This document shows positions 17,974 through 27,365 of a stretch of DNA of 64,000 nt, piece by piece (positions within the stretch are counted from its first letter, which is position 1; the number at the start of each line of letters is the position of its first letter). Both the position numbers and the translations under genes were made by a program. The notes under the pieces were generated by a model, which searched no databases, was not told where the DNA came from, and was given only the letters and a program-made list of their open reading frames with translations. The DNA is from Labrys sp. KNU-23 (GTDB taxonomy: Bacteria > Pseudomonadota > Alphaproteobacteria > Rhizobiales > Labraceae): contig NZ_CP043489.1 of assembly GCF_008330945.1 (NCBI RefSeq), positions 2,925,501 through 2,989,500 of the forward strand, in the 5' to 3' direction.

Positions 17974-18061
17974 GAGGAAAGCTCCGAAGCGGAAGGGTTC
18001 CGGACAATCGGCAACAAACCCGCTTCGTTCAAGTCCCTTCCCGGGGCGAATGGCCCGGCAG

Positions 18062-19003
18062 TCACTTGCCGGTCTGGTCGCTCCAACTGGCGCTCTCGCT
18101 CCTGCCGTCGAGGAAGGGCAGAGCGGTCGCCGTGAGCTGCGGTGACAGGAAGATGTCGTAATGGGTCAGGCCCGGCAGGATGGCGAGGCGGTTCTTGGCC
18201 ATGTGCTCGCGCTGCCAGCCGGCATCGCGCAGGCCGCCGCCGAGCAACTGGTAGAACCTGACCACATGCTCGGGGCGATACATGTCGCTGTCGCCGAAGA
18301 TCAGCATCACCGGCATGGTCAGCTTCGGAACGTCGGCCGACCAGTCATAGGGCTTGCGCATCAGCGCGCCCATGGCGTCGAGCAGGCGAGGGAACTCGGC
18401 CGGATCGGGCGCGACCTTGACATAGGACTGGTACATCGGCGTGCCCTTCATCATCTCGGCCATGCCGGCACCGACCTGGGCTTGCATCGGCAGCATCTCG
18501 GGATAGAAGCCGTCCTGGGCAAAGCCCGCGGAGACCAGCACCAGCCGGCGTACCTTGTCGGGATGCTGGGCGGCGAGCTGGAAGGCGACGCCGCCGCCCA
18601 TGGAGTAGCCGAACACGTCGACCTGGCCGTAGCCGAGCTTGGCGAGGATCTGGCCCATGTCGTCGCCCATGGCCTTGAGGTCGATCGGGCGCTTGCCGAG
18701 CGGCGTGCGGCCATGGCCCTGGAGATCGACGGCAATGATCTGGCGGTTGGCGGCCAGTGTCGGCATGACCGGCTGGAACATGTCGATCGAGCCGAGGCCG
18801 CCATGCAGCAGGAGGAGCGGTTCGCCGCTGCCGCGCACCTCGTAATAATAGTTCACGCCGCCGGCCTCGATATGGCCGCTCTTGGCCGGCGCCTGATCGG
18901 TCGTCGTCTGCGCGGCCGTCGCCGTGCTCATGGCGGCAGAAAGGCTGCCGGCGCCGATCACCAGGGCGGCCAGCAGGGATTTCAGCATGGAGGCTTTCGG
19001 CAT
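18062..19003 (-). CDS. Exported alpha/beta hydrolase
   Basis: A 313-residue alpha/beta-fold hydrolase with an N-terminal signal peptide (KSLLAALVIGAGSLSAAMS, cleavage near AAQ). The nucleophile is S134 in FGYSMGGGVA, the acid probably the aspartate in LIFGDSDMY and the base the histidine in LPGLTHYDIF. The oxyanion-hole motif LLLLHGGLGS is present. The reaction is unknown; periplasmic ester hydrolysis is the simplest reading. The ATG at 18988 is an alternative start that keeps the signal peptide. Confidence 0.9.
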   Translation of the reverse strand: MPKASMLKSLLAALVIGAGSLSAAMSTATAAQTTTDQAPAKSGHIEAGGVNYYYEVRGSGEPLLLLHGGLGSIDMFQPVMPTLAANRQIIAVDLQGHGRTPLGKRPIDLKAMGDDMGQILAKLGYGQVDVFGYSMGGGVAFQLAAQHPDKVRRLVLVSAGFAQDGFYPEMLPMQAQVGAGMAEMMKGTPMYQSYVKVAPDPAEFPRLLDAMGALMRKPYDWSADVPKLTMPVMLIFGDSDMYRPEHVVRFYQLLGGGLRDAGWQREHMAKNRLAILPGLTHYDIFLSPQLTATALPFLDGRSESASWSDQTGK

Positions 19004-19460
19004 GGTTGGTCACTCCTGTCTCGACGGATGGGTCCAATGGCTCGGGCTTCGGGCCGCGCGAGCGGCTTTTCGCTCGCTGGGCGTCGCGCAAAGGACGATG
19101 GCCGGCCGGCCATGCCGACATCGAGGCGGTGATTTTTTTGCTCGGCGCGGCGGGCCGGCCGGGGAGGAATGCGGGGCCGAGTCGATTTGCGAAGGACTGT
19201 GGCGATTTTGCTCTATCGAAGAAACGACAAGCGGTGGTATAAATCCGTACAAGATGCTAACTGTATGTCTCTGTTGAATTTTTTGTTTCCGACCCGGTTA
19301 AGTGAAATAGCCGGATGGAAGCAGGGTGAGCGGCTTGGTCATGACCAGATTTCGTGTGATGCGGACCCGCTGAGGCAGGTCGATGTTTCACGTTGATCTC
19401 ACGCCGAACGCAGACAGTGCCGCGGGGACGCGCCTGGGCCGGGGAACAAGGTAGGTCGAC
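19004..19460. other. Gene-poor interval, partly AT-rich
   Basis: No convincing gene. A locally AT-rich patch at about 19200-19330 contains short frames without family resemblance. A 75-codon plus-strand frame at 19169-19396 was considered and left out. The interval should hold the promoter of the hydrolase gene to the left and of the small gene to the right. Confidence 0.5.
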
Positions 19461-19697
19461 ATGATGGATGATATCGATGACCTCGAGGGCAAGAGCGGAG
19501 CAATCGAAGCACCGGTGCTGACCAGCCTGCTGCGCCTCGCCTCACCCCCCAGCGGCAGCTTCGTGCTCGCCGAGTTTCATTTCGATGGGGACGCCGTCTT
19601 GAAGGTGCCTCTCTCGCCCGAAGCCGCCGAGGCCCTGCACACCGCCCTCGGCCTCTGGCTCGCCACCACCGGGGCCCCCCCGCCGGTGCGTCACTAG
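19461..19697 (+). CDS. Small hypothetical protein, 78 residues
   Basis: An acidic 78-residue frame preceded by AAGGTAGG at a workable distance from ATG. It has no membrane segment and no recognised motif. The centre (SFVLAEFHFDGDAVLKVPLS) followed by a helical stretch (PEAAEALHTALGLWL) looks like a folded beta-alpha protein. It lies 165 bp upstream of hemC, on the same strand. Function unknown. Confidence 0.5.
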   Translation: MMDDIDDLEGKSGAIEAPVLTSLLRLASPPSGSFVLAEFHFDGDAVLKVPLSPEAAEALHTALGLWLATTGAPPPVRH

Positions 19698-19862
19698 CGC
19701 AGACCCTATTCAGCCTCTTGCGGACTTCGGCGCGCCGACCGATGTCCAGGGCATATCGGCCACCGTCAGGCGGGCATTGTGATCTTCTTCCGTGAGGTCG
19801 CCTTTGACTCCCCCAACCTCCGGCGCTAAGCAGCCGCGAGCTTTTTGGGAAAAATATCGATC

Positions 19863-20783
19863 GTGTCCATTCTGTTGCGCCTCGGCACGCGAGGCAGTCC
19901 GCTTGCATTGGCGCAGGCCCGGCAGACGCAGGCCCTGCTGGCCGGTCTCCTGGCGATCGCGCCCGAGCGTATCGAGATCCGGGTGATCAAGACCTCCGGC
20001 GACATGATCCGTGACCGGCCGCTGTCGGAAGTGGGCGGCAAGGGGCTGTTCACCAAGGAGATCGAGCGGGCGCTGGAAGACGGCGATATCGATATCGGCG
20101 TGCATTCATGCAAGGACATGCCGACCGTGCTGCCTGACGGCCTCATGCTGGCGGGTTTCCTGGAGCGCGAGGATGTTCGCGATGCGCTGATCGCGCCTGG
20201 CATTGCCTCCTTCGCCGAGCTGCCGCAGGGGGCCGTGGTCGGCACGGCGGCGCTGCGGCGCCAGGCCCAGGTCAAGCATCTCAGGCCCGATCTCCAGACC
20301 GTGCTGTTCCGCGGCAATGTCGAGACGCGCCTGCGCAAGCTTGCCGAGGGGCAGGCCGATGCCACGCTGCTGGCCGTTGCCGGCCTGAAGCGGCTCGGCC
20401 TCATCGCCCATGCCAGCGCCATCCTGTCCGAGGAGGATTTCCTGCCGGCCGTCGGCCAGGGCGCCATCTGCCTGGAAACCCGGGCCGATGATGGCGAGAC
20501 CAACGGCCATGTCGCCGGTATCGACCATCGCGACACCCATCTCGCCGTGACGCTGGAGCGGGCCTTCCTCACCGTGCTGGACGGGTCCTGCCGCACACCG
20601 ATCGCGGGCCACGCCGTGGTGGAGGGGGATGCCATCCGCTTCCGCGGCCTCATCCTCAAGCCGGATGGCAGCCAGGTGCATGAGGCCCGGCGCAGCGGTA
20701 GCGTCGCCGATGCGGAGGCGCTCGGCCGCTCGGCCGGCGAGGAGCTGCGCGCATTGGGCGGTGAAGGATTCTTTGCCGGCTGA
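19863..20783 (+). CDS. hemC: Porphobilinogen deaminase (hydroxymethylbilane synthase)
   Basis: A 306-residue enzyme that joins four porphobilinogens into hydroxymethylbilane for haem and corrinoids. It shows LRLGTRGSPLALAQA at the N-terminus, the conserved VGGKGLFTKEIE and HSCKDMPT stretches, and C243 (LDGSCRTPIAGHA), which anchors the dipyrromethane cofactor. No ATG fits; GTG at 19863 gives the family start, and a TTG at 19845 would add six residues. hemD follows after 64 bp. Confidence 0.96.
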   Translation: MSILLRLGTRGSPLALAQARQTQALLAGLLAIAPERIEIRVIKTSGDMIRDRPLSEVGGKGLFTKEIERALEDGDIDIGVHSCKDMPTVLPDGLMLAGFLEREDVRDALIAPGIASFAELPQGAVVGTAALRRQAQVKHLRPDLQTVLFRGNVETRLRKLAEGQADATLLAVAGLKRLGLIAHASAILSEEDFLPAVGQGAICLETRADDGETNGHVAGIDHRDTHLAVTLERAFLTVLDGSCRTPIAGHAVVEGDAIRFRGLILKPDGSQVHEARRSGSVADAEALGRSAGEELRALGGEGFFAG

Positions 20784-20847
20784 TTGCCGAAATGGCCCCT
20801 TGCCGCGCAGACCGCGCGACCGGCGGCTTTTCGGCGGAGGGATGATC

Positions 20848-21549
20848 ATGGCGCGCATACTCGTGACCCGGCCGATCGAAGAGGCAAGGCAGACGGCGCA
20901 GGCCCTCATGCAACTGGGCCATGAGCCGCTGATCGAGCCGATGCTGGAGATCGTGTTCGGCGGCGCCCCCCTGCCGCCTGAGCGCTTCGACGCCCTCATC
21001 GTCACCAGCGGCAATGCCCTGGCCGCCCTTTACGAGCGACCGGAATTCCATGGGTTGACCGCCACGCCGCTGATTGCGGTGGGGCGTCGCACCGGGGCCG
21101 TCGCCCGCGCCATGGGCTTTGAGGATGTCGAGACCTTCGGGCGCGACGTCGCCAGCCTGATCGCCCATGTCCGCGAGGCTTGGCGCGAGCCGCATCGGGC
21201 TCTCTATCTGGCGGGTGCTGACCGCACCGGCGATCTCGTCGGGGCCCTGGGGGGGCTGGGGCATCGCATCGAATTGGCCGTCGTCTACACGGCCCATCAG
21301 GCGGCACGGTTCCGGCCCGAGATCGAGGCCGTGCTGGCACAGGGCGGCCTCGATGCCGTGCTGCATTATTCCGCGCGCACGGCGGAAGCCTTCATCGCCT
21401 GCGCCGGTGGCGCCGAGGCTGTGGCGCGCCTGCCGGTGCGGCATCTGTGCCTGTCGCGCAAGGTGGCCGAGGTAATATCGGCCACCGGTGCCGCCGGGGT
21501 CGCCTTTCCGGCACGCCCGGAGGAGGATGCGCTGCTGGCGTTGATCTGA
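20848..21549 (+). CDS. hemD: Uroporphyrinogen-III synthase
   Basis: A 233-residue HemD-family protein. The family is divergent, but RILVTRPIEEARQTAQAL at the N-terminus, PLIAVGRRTGAVARAMGF in the middle and LHYSARTAEAFIACA are typical. It cyclises hydroxymethylbilane to uroporphyrinogen III. GGAGG sits seven bases before the ATG at 20848, so the ATG at 20842, only one base from that site, is unlikely. It ends 37 bp before the end of a convergent amidohydrolase gene. Confidence 0.93.
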   Translation: MARILVTRPIEEARQTAQALMQLGHEPLIEPMLEIVFGGAPLPPERFDALIVTSGNALAALYERPEFHGLTATPLIAVGRRTGAVARAMGFEDVETFGRDVASLIAHVREAWREPHRALYLAGADRTGDLVGALGGLGHRIELAVVYTAHQAARFRPEIEAVLAQGGLDAVLHYSARTAEAFIACAGGAEAVARLPVRHLCLSRKVAEVISATGAAGVAFPARPEEDALLALI

Positions 21550-21585
21550 GCACTTCCGAGGCCGGCGCGTTGGGGTGAAGTGCAG

Positions 21586-23028
21586 TCAGCGGCCCTGGCT
21601 CGAATGGAGGTGTTCGGGCAGGATTTCCGGCGGAATCGGGCTTTCGAAGGGCCGGCCACCGGTGCGCCGCTTGAGTTCGGCCTTCGCCCTGGCGATCAGG
21701 TCCGGCTTGCTCAGGCAGTCGGCCGCCGTGCTGGCAAGCGCCTTCGCGGCCGCGACCATGCCCTTGTGGGCTGCCGGCTCCAGGCCCTGCGTCACCAATT
21801 GCCAACTGTGGAAAGGGGTGCCGATCGCAAAGCAGGCGGTGTGGCATTGCACCGTCGGTGCAATCCAGCTGACGTCGCCGACATCCGTGCTGCCCATCTG
21901 CACGCTGGCATGCCGGGCCAGGGGCAGGATGCCTTCGTGCAGGATGTGGGCGGCCAGGGTGGGATCGTGCGAGGCCACGCTGGCCGCGATATCCTCGTCC
22001 GACAGGCTGGCGCGGCGCAGCCGCTCGGCGAAGTCGCGGTCGTCGCCGTCGAAAGCGGGAGCGCCGATGCGGACCATGTTGTCGTGCATGGCTTCGAGCA
22101 GGGTCTCGTTGGGCACCAGATTGAGCCCGGCATCAGTCACCTGGAAACTGGCTTGCGTCTCCGTCATCAGCGCGGCGCCCTCGGCTGCCTTCCTGACCCG
22201 TTCGAACAGGCGCTTGGTCTCGGCGATATCGGGCGAGCGCACCAGATAGAGCACCTCGGCATTGGCCTGCACGACATTGGGCGCGATGCCGCCGCTATTG
22301 GTGACGGCGTAATGGATGCGTGCCTCCGCCGGCATATGCTCGCGCATATAATTGACGGCGATGTTCATCAGTTCCACCGCGTCCAGCGCCGAACGGCCGA
22401 GATGCGGGCTGGCCGCCGCGTGCGAGGCGCGGCCGGCGAAACGGAAATAGCATTGGATGAAGGCGAGGCTGGAAGCGGCCACCACCTCGTTGACGACGCT
22501 CGGGTGCCAGCAGAAGGCGACGTCGACATCGTCGAATACGCCGGCTCGGGCCATGAAGCTCTTGCCCGAGCCGCTCTCCTCGGCGGGGCAGCCGTAATAG
22601 CGCACGCGGCCCTCGATACCCGCCGCGGCCAGCGCATCCTTCAAGGCCACCGCGGCCAGGGCCGCGCCCGCGCCGAGGAGGTTGTGGCCGCAGCCATGGC
22701 CGGGACCGCCGCGCTGCAGCGGTTCGGCCTTCTCGACGCCGCTGGCCTGGGACAGATCCGGCAGGGCGTCATACTCGCCCAGAAAGGCCAGCACCGGCCC
22801 GCCTTCACCATATTCGGCCATGAAGGCGGTCTCGATGCCGCCTGCCTTGCGCGCGATGTGGAAACCCTCTGCCGCCAGGGCCGCGACATGCTCCTCGCAG
22901 GAGCGCTGCTCTTCGAAAGCGAGCTCGGGCATGTGCCAGATGCGATCGCTCAAGGCGCAGAAGGATTGTGCCTTCGCATCGACATGCTCGACGATGTGCT
23001 GGAGCGTCAGACGATCATTCTGCGTCAT
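21586..23028 (-). CDS. M20 family amidohydrolase (AbgB-like aminobenzoyl-glutamate hydrolase subunit)
   Basis: A 480-residue M20D metallohydrolase close in length and motifs to AbgB. It has a metal-binding site H111-GCG-H115 (GPGHGCGHNLLGAG), the acidic pair in CPAEESGSGKSF and, in the lid domain, SHAAASPHLGRSALDAV. It probably hydrolyses N-acyl amino acids or p-aminobenzoyl-glutamate, a folate breakdown product. It lies on the opposite strand between hemD and the Mic60-like gene, breaking up a haem gene run. The ATG at 23028 is the family start; an open frame extends further upstream without resemblance. Confidence 0.92.
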   Translation of the reverse strand: MTQNDRLTLQHIVEHVDAKAQSFCALSDRIWHMPELAFEEQRSCEEHVAALAAEGFHIARKAGGIETAFMAEYGEGGPVLAFLGEYDALPDLSQASGVEKAEPLQRGGPGHGCGHNLLGAGAALAAVALKDALAAAGIEGRVRYYGCPAEESGSGKSFMARAGVFDDVDVAFCWHPSVVNEVVAASSLAFIQCYFRFAGRASHAAASPHLGRSALDAVELMNIAVNYMREHMPAEARIHYAVTNSGGIAPNVVQANAEVLYLVRSPDIAETKRLFERVRKAAEGAALMTETQASFQVTDAGLNLVPNETLLEAMHDNMVRIGAPAFDGDDRDFAERLRRASLSDEDIAASVASHDPTLAAHILHEGILPLARHASVQMGSTDVGDVSWIAPTVQCHTACFAIGTPFHSWQLVTQGLEPAAHKGMVAAAKALASTAADCLSKPDLIARAKAELKRRTGGRPFESPIPPEILPEHLHSSQGR

Positions 23029-23401
23029 CTCTGCGGTTCTTCCTATCGAGGCGGCTGCGCCGCCAGTTGTCTTCCACGGCCATGATGTCCGTCGCGCCGG
23101 GAGCCGGCTCCTGGCAGCAGGACGGGATGACCGCGATCGATATCGATCACCGCCACCCAAATCGCAAGCGGATCGATCGCCGGCATGGGACCGCTTGAAT
23201 ATCCTCGCGGCCAGGTGGCCTTGCCTTGACCCGTCATCGTGCGGAATGAGCGGAACAGGCGGAAGTTTTTGCAATCGCAGAGCCCCGTTTCCCGATCATC
23301 CTGATGCCGGTCGCTGTCCAGCGCGCTTCGGTTCGGGCAAATTGGCTTGTCGGGTTTTCATGCTATAGGCTGGGCCCGTTGGGGGTCTCCATGGGGGTCG
23401 C

Positions 23402-24793
23402 ATGGCACGGGAAGACAGCACGCAAGGCAGGCCAAAAAAGCAGAAAAGCGCAGGCCTGGGTCCCGCGACATTGGATTTGAGCGCCACGGAAGTGGCCGAA
23501 TCGCCCGCAACCTCGACAGCTCCGCCGACGCAGGCTGCCGGCGAGGAGGCAACTGCCCACAATCCCGAATCTGGCGCCGAGACACAGCCCGCCCCCGCCG
23601 AGACGCCGCAGACCGAGGAAACCGGCGCTGCCGCGGCGGCGGATGCCGGGGAAGCGGCAGGCCCGTCCATCTGGGAGCGGCCATCCGCCGATGGCGAACA
23701 GGCCAGCGGCGATACGCCGCGCACCGAGGCGGCTGCCGAGCCGGAGGCCGCCACTCCCCCACCTCGTGCAGAATCCGAATTCGCGCCACCGCCTCAACGC
23801 TCGGGCTTGTCGACCCTCGCTGCGGCGTTGGCCGGCGGTATCGCCGGCGGTGTGCTGGTGCTGCTGGCCGGCGCCCTCGGCGTCGTCCCGCTCGGCAAGG
23901 GCGGCGGCGATGACGGGCTGTCTTCCCGGCTCGCCATTGCCGAGCAGGAGGCCGCTGCCGCCAGGAAGACCACGGATGAGGCCATCAGCCGCCTCACCGC
24001 GCTCGAGACCGGCGCCAAGGCCACCCAGGAAGCTGCAAACAATGCTCTCGCCCTCGCGGGTGAAGCGCAGAAGTCCGCAAGCGCTGCTGGTTCCACGTCA
24101 GCCGTGCCTTCGGCAGGCCCCGACATCTCCGGTCTGACCGAGCGCCTCGCCAAGGCCGAAGGCGAGATCGCCACGCTCGGCGACGGCCTGCGCCAGGTTG
24201 GCACGGCGTCCAACGGCTTGACCGAGGAACTCGCGCAGGTCAAGCAGGCCGCCAGCGCGACGCCGGACAAGGCAGCCGCCTATGCCGTCGCGCTCGGCCA
24301 GCTCAGTGAGGCCATCCGCAGCGGCAAGCCCTTCGCCACCGAATTGCAGACGGCCACCGGTCTTGGCGGCAATGCCGAAGCCCTGGCCCCTTTGGCGAAC
24401 CTTGCTTCGACGGGCGTGCCGTCGATCGAAGCCTTGGCCACCAGCTATGATGCGCTGAAGCCGCAGATCGAGGCAGCCCTGACGCCCAAGCCCGAGCCCC
24501 TGTCGTCCGATGCGGGCGTGATGGATCGCATCACCGCCAGCCTCGGCAACATCGTAACCGTCACGCGTGAAGGCGAGGGCGGGGATGGTGACCCGGTCGC
24601 CGCGGCGGAAAAGGTCTCGAAGGCCCTGCACAAGGGCGACCTGAGCGCAGCCATCACGGCCTTCAAGGCGATGCCGGAAGCGGGCCAGCAGGCGGGTGCC
24701 GCCTGGCTCACCCAGGCCACGGGTGCCGCTGAAGCTCTCGCCTTGATCAAGGCGCAGACCGGCGCTGCCCTGCAGAAATTCTCTCATCCGTGA
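23402..24793 (+). CDS. Mitofilin-like (alphaproteobacterial Mic60) membrane protein
   Basis: A 463-residue protein with three parts: a disordered Ala/Pro/Glu-rich cytoplasmic region to about residue 134, one membrane segment at about 136-163 (LAAALAGGIAGGVLVLLAGA), then a periplasmic region with a long coiled coil (~172-290) and a helical C-terminus. This layout, and its place directly before hemY, match the alphaproteobacterial Mic60/mitofilin homologues, which shape the inner membrane. The name is inferred from architecture and context, as the sequence is divergent. Confidence 0.85.
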   Translation: MAREDSTQGRPKKQKSAGLGPATLDLSATEVAESPATSTAPPTQAAGEEATAHNPESGAETQPAPAETPQTEETGAAAAADAGEAAGPSIWERPSADGEQASGDTPRTEAAAEPEAATPPPRAESEFAPPPQRSGLSTLAAALAGGIAGGVLVLLAGALGVVPLGKGGGDDGLSSRLAIAEQEAAAARKTTDEAISRLTALETGAKATQEAANNALALAGEAQKSASAAGSTSAVPSAGPDISGLTERLAKAEGEIATLGDGLRQVGTASNGLTEELAQVKQAASATPDKAAAYAVALGQLSEAIRSGKPFATELQTATGLGGNAEALAPLANLASTGVPSIEALATSYDALKPQIEAALTPKPEPLSSDAGVMDRITASLGNIVTVTREGEGGDGDPVAAAEKVSKALHKGDLSAAITAFKAMPEAGQQAGAAWLTQATGAAEALALIKAQTGAALQKFSHP

Positions 24794-24800
24794 GGCGTCG

Positions 24801-26435
24801 ATGATCCGGGCTCTTGTCACTGTCCTCGTTCTCGCCCTCGCGGCCTACGGGCTCTATCTGCTCGCCGGCCGGCCGGGCGATGTCGCCCTGACCCTCGGGC
24901 AGTTCACCTACAAGGTGAAGCTCGTCTGGGCCGCCGTCGCCGTCCTGGTGCTTGTCGGCGTACTGATGGCCATTATCGGTTTCCTGCGCTGGCTGCTGCG
25001 TTCGCCCGCCAATGTCGCCGGCTTTTTCCGCACCCGCCGCCGCTCCAAGGGCTTCAATGCGGTGACGCAGGGCATGATCGCCGTTGGTTCCGGCGATGTT
25101 CGCCGCGCCCAGCGCCAGGCCTCCGACGCCGAGCGCATCCTTGGTTCCGAGCCGCTGGCCCTGCTCCTGCGGGCGCAGGCCTCGCAGCTTTCCGGCGATC
25201 GCGCCGGCGCCGAGGCCGCCTTCCGTGCCATGCTCTCCGAGGCCGAGACCAAGCCGCTCGGCCTGCGCGGCCTGTTCGTCGAGGCTCGGCGCCGCGGCGA
25301 CGCCCATGCCGCCCGCCAGCTTGCCGCCGAAGCCGTGAAGACCTCGCCGACCCTGCCCTGGGCCGGCACGGCCCTGCTCGAATTTCAGTCGATCGAGAAG
25401 GACTGGAGCGGCGCGCTCTCGACCCTGGCCCGCAACGCCAATCATCGCCTCATCGACAAGGAGACAGCCAGGCGCCACCGCGCCGTGCTGCTCACCGCCC
25501 AGGCGATCGAGCAGGCCGAGCGTGACCGCGCCGGTGCCAAGGCCAGCGTGCTGGAGGCCCTCAAGCTCGCGCCAGGCCTGGTGCCCGCGGCGGTACTGGC
25601 GGCCAAGCTGCTCTCGGAGGGCAACGATATCCGCAAGGCTTCCAAGGTGCTGGAGACGGCCTGGCGACTGCAGCCGCATCCCGACATCGCCGAAGCCTAT
25701 ATGAATGTCCGGCTCGGCGATTCCGCCCGCGACCGTTATGCCCGCGTCCAGACCCTCGCGGCCCAGATGGCCGGCAATCCGGAGGCCGCAATTGCGCTGG
25801 CCCGCGCCGCTCTCTCCGCCCGCGATTTTGCGGTCGCTCGCTCGGCGCTCTCACCATTGCTGGCATCGGGTGCCACCGAGCGTGTCTGCCTGCTGATGGC
25901 CGATATCGAGGAGGCCGAGCACGGTGCTACCGGCAAGGTACGCGAATGGCTGTCGCGTGCCGTGCGGGCCCCGCGCGATCCGGTCTGGACCGCCGACGGC
26001 ATGGTCTCCGACGTCTGGCTGCCGGTCTCGCCGGTCACCGGCCGGATCGATGCCTTCGAGTGGAAGACGCCGGTCGAGCGTCTCGGCGCGCCGGTGGTCT
26101 CCTATGCCGACGACGTCCTGGCCGATGTCGACGAACCCGAGCAGCCCAAGCTGGTCGAGGCGCATGTCAAGCCGGTCGAGGCGTCCCCGCCAGTGGCGGA
26201 GAAGCCGGCGGAGCCGATCGCCGAAGTGCCGTCGGCTCCCGTGGAGCCCGCCAAGGTCGAACCAACCAAGGTCGAGGTCCTGGCGCCCGAGCCCGTCAAG
26301 CCCGAGCCGCTGAAGCCACTGCCGCGCCGTCCGCCCCCGCCCATGCCGGTGGTGCCGTCGCATCCGGTGCCCGATGATCCCGGCACGGGGGAAGAAGAGC
26401 CGAGCCGGGTGGTGCGCTTTCCGATCAACGGCTGA
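24801..26435 (+). CDS. hemY: HemY-like TPR membrane protein
   Basis: A 544-residue protein with two N-terminal membrane segments (about 3-24 and 40-66) and the HemY_N signature around VTLVLALAAYGLYLLAGRPG-like residues and FTYKVKLVWAAVAVLVL. Cytoplasmic TPR-like helices follow (~90-380). The Pro/Glu/Lys-rich tail (~440-544) is probably disordered. Proteobacterial HemY proteins of this type are tied to haem metabolism by position; their biochemical role is uncertain. It starts 7 bp after the mitofilin-like gene and is surely cotranscribed with it. Confidence 0.9.
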   Translation: MIRALVTVLVLALAAYGLYLLAGRPGDVALTLGQFTYKVKLVWAAVAVLVLVGVLMAIIGFLRWLLRSPANVAGFFRTRRRSKGFNAVTQGMIAVGSGDVRRAQRQASDAERILGSEPLALLLRAQASQLSGDRAGAEAAFRAMLSEAETKPLGLRGLFVEARRRGDAHAARQLAAEAVKTSPTLPWAGTALLEFQSIEKDWSGALSTLARNANHRLIDKETARRHRAVLLTAQAIEQAERDRAGAKASVLEALKLAPGLVPAAVLAAKLLSEGNDIRKASKVLETAWRLQPHPDIAEAYMNVRLGDSARDRYARVQTLAAQMAGNPEAAIALARAALSARDFAVARSALSPLLASGATERVCLLMADIEEAEHGATGKVREWLSRAVRAPRDPVWTADGMVSDVWLPVSPVTGRIDAFEWKTPVERLGAPVVSYADDVLADVDEPEQPKLVEAHVKPVEASPPVAEKPAEPIAEVPSAPVEPAKVEPTKVEVLAPEPVKPEPLKPLPRRPPPPMPVVPSHPVPDDPGTGEEEPSRVVRFPING

Positions 26436-26442
26436 CGGCCTG

Positions 26443-26505
26443 GCGTTTTGCGATTGGGCGGGGCCGCCCTGAATCGACGAGACGCGTGAACGTGCTTTGT
26501 TCGAG
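26443..26505 (+). repeat. Dispersed palindromic repeat, degenerate family A copy
   Basis: GCGTTTTGCGATT at 26443 is followed by GAATCGACGAGACGCGTGAA at 26471 and GTGCTTTGTTCGAG, matching family order with more differences. It starts 8 bp after the hemY stop. Confidence 0.5.
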
Positions 26506-26622
26506 GGGCTGTCGCGACGCCGGCGGCTTTGGAATCGGGCATGGCAATGCGCGGGCGCACGGACAGCGCGCCCGCAACGTCGTAAAGTGTTCCGAGCTGC
26601 GCATCGTCGTCCGGAGGGCCGC

Positions 26623-27252
26623 ATGAGACGTCATTTCCTGATGCGTGTTGTGTTGGTAGAGGCCGCCCTCATCCTGATGGCCGGCATGGCGTCGCCGGCA
26701 CGGGCGGCCGGCTCGGCGCCCGACGAAGCCTTCCAGCGGCAGGTCTTCGGCCGCGTCATTGGCAAGGACAGGATCCATGCCTGCTACCGACGCGCCTATG
26801 ACGCGCCGCATCTGGGCAGCCATCCGCAGCAGAATGTGCGTACCATGACCCTGCTGGTCACGGGCTCGGCGGAGGAGGGTGCCGATCCCGGTTATACGCT
26901 CGGGCTGGGCGTCACCTTCCGCAAGGCCGGCACGCATTTCGAGACGTTCGGGGGCTGCGGCGCGATCGGCTCTTCCGCTGCACCTGCGGCCAAGGCGAAT
27001 GTCGCCCATTGCAGCGTCGACTGCGACGGCGGTGCCATCGATGTGCGGCTCAAGGGTGAAAAATCCGTCCTCGTCGCCATTCCCGACGGGGCGCGCATCT
27101 GGAAGGCCGGCAGCGATAGCGAGGACAGCGACGAGCGCAAGCGCTTCGGCGCCGACGACAAGCTGTTCCGGCTCGACCGTACCGCGCTGACCGACTGCCT
27201 GTCCCTGGTCGGGGACGAGGACGAGAAGGCGATGTTGCGCCGCGGCCAGTGA
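26623..27252 (+). CDS. Exported cysteine-rich protein of unknown function
   Basis: A 209-residue protein with a signal peptide (LMRVVLVEAALILMAGMASPARA). The mature part has five cysteines (C54, C112, C130, C134 and one near 193), suggesting disulphides in the periplasm. GGAGG precedes the ATG at 26623. I recognise no family. The next gene is also exported and starts 113 bp downstream across a palindromic repeat, so they may be a pair. Confidence 0.75.
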   Translation: MRRHFLMRVVLVEAALILMAGMASPARAAGSAPDEAFQRQVFGRVIGKDRIHACYRRAYDAPHLGSHPQQNVRTMTLLVTGSAEEGADPGYTLGLGVTFRKAGTHFETFGGCGAIGSSAAPAAKANVAHCSVDCDGGAIDVRLKGEKSVLVAIPDGARIWKAGSDSEDSDERKRFGADDKLFRLDRTALTDCLSLVGDEDEKAMLRRGQ

Positions 27253-27273
27253 GCCGCTTCGACGAAAGGGAGC

Positions 27274-27346
27274 GCGGACATCCTGTCCGCCTGTCCTTGC
27301 CCCAAACACAGTTGTTGAGGAAAGGGAGAGCGGACTGGAAGTCCGC
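27274..27346. repeat. Paired 17 bp palindromes (family C)
   Basis: GCGGACATCCTGTCCGC at 27274-27290 and GCGGACTGGAAGTCCGC at 27330-27346 share their arms and differ mainly in the centre. They lie between two same-strand genes, so the transcript could form either two hairpins or one long one. Confidence 0.75.
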
Positions 27347-27365
27347 ACTCCGCAGGAGGACCCCG

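Noticed and set aside
19169..19396. A 75-codon plus-strand frame upstream of the small orphan
   Set aside because: Poor start site, AT-rich composition unlike neighbours, no recognisable pattern.
19710..19862. Protein-like minus-strand reading upstream of hemC
   Set aside because: It continues as antisense through hemC and has no start site; possibly a chance frame or decayed remnant.
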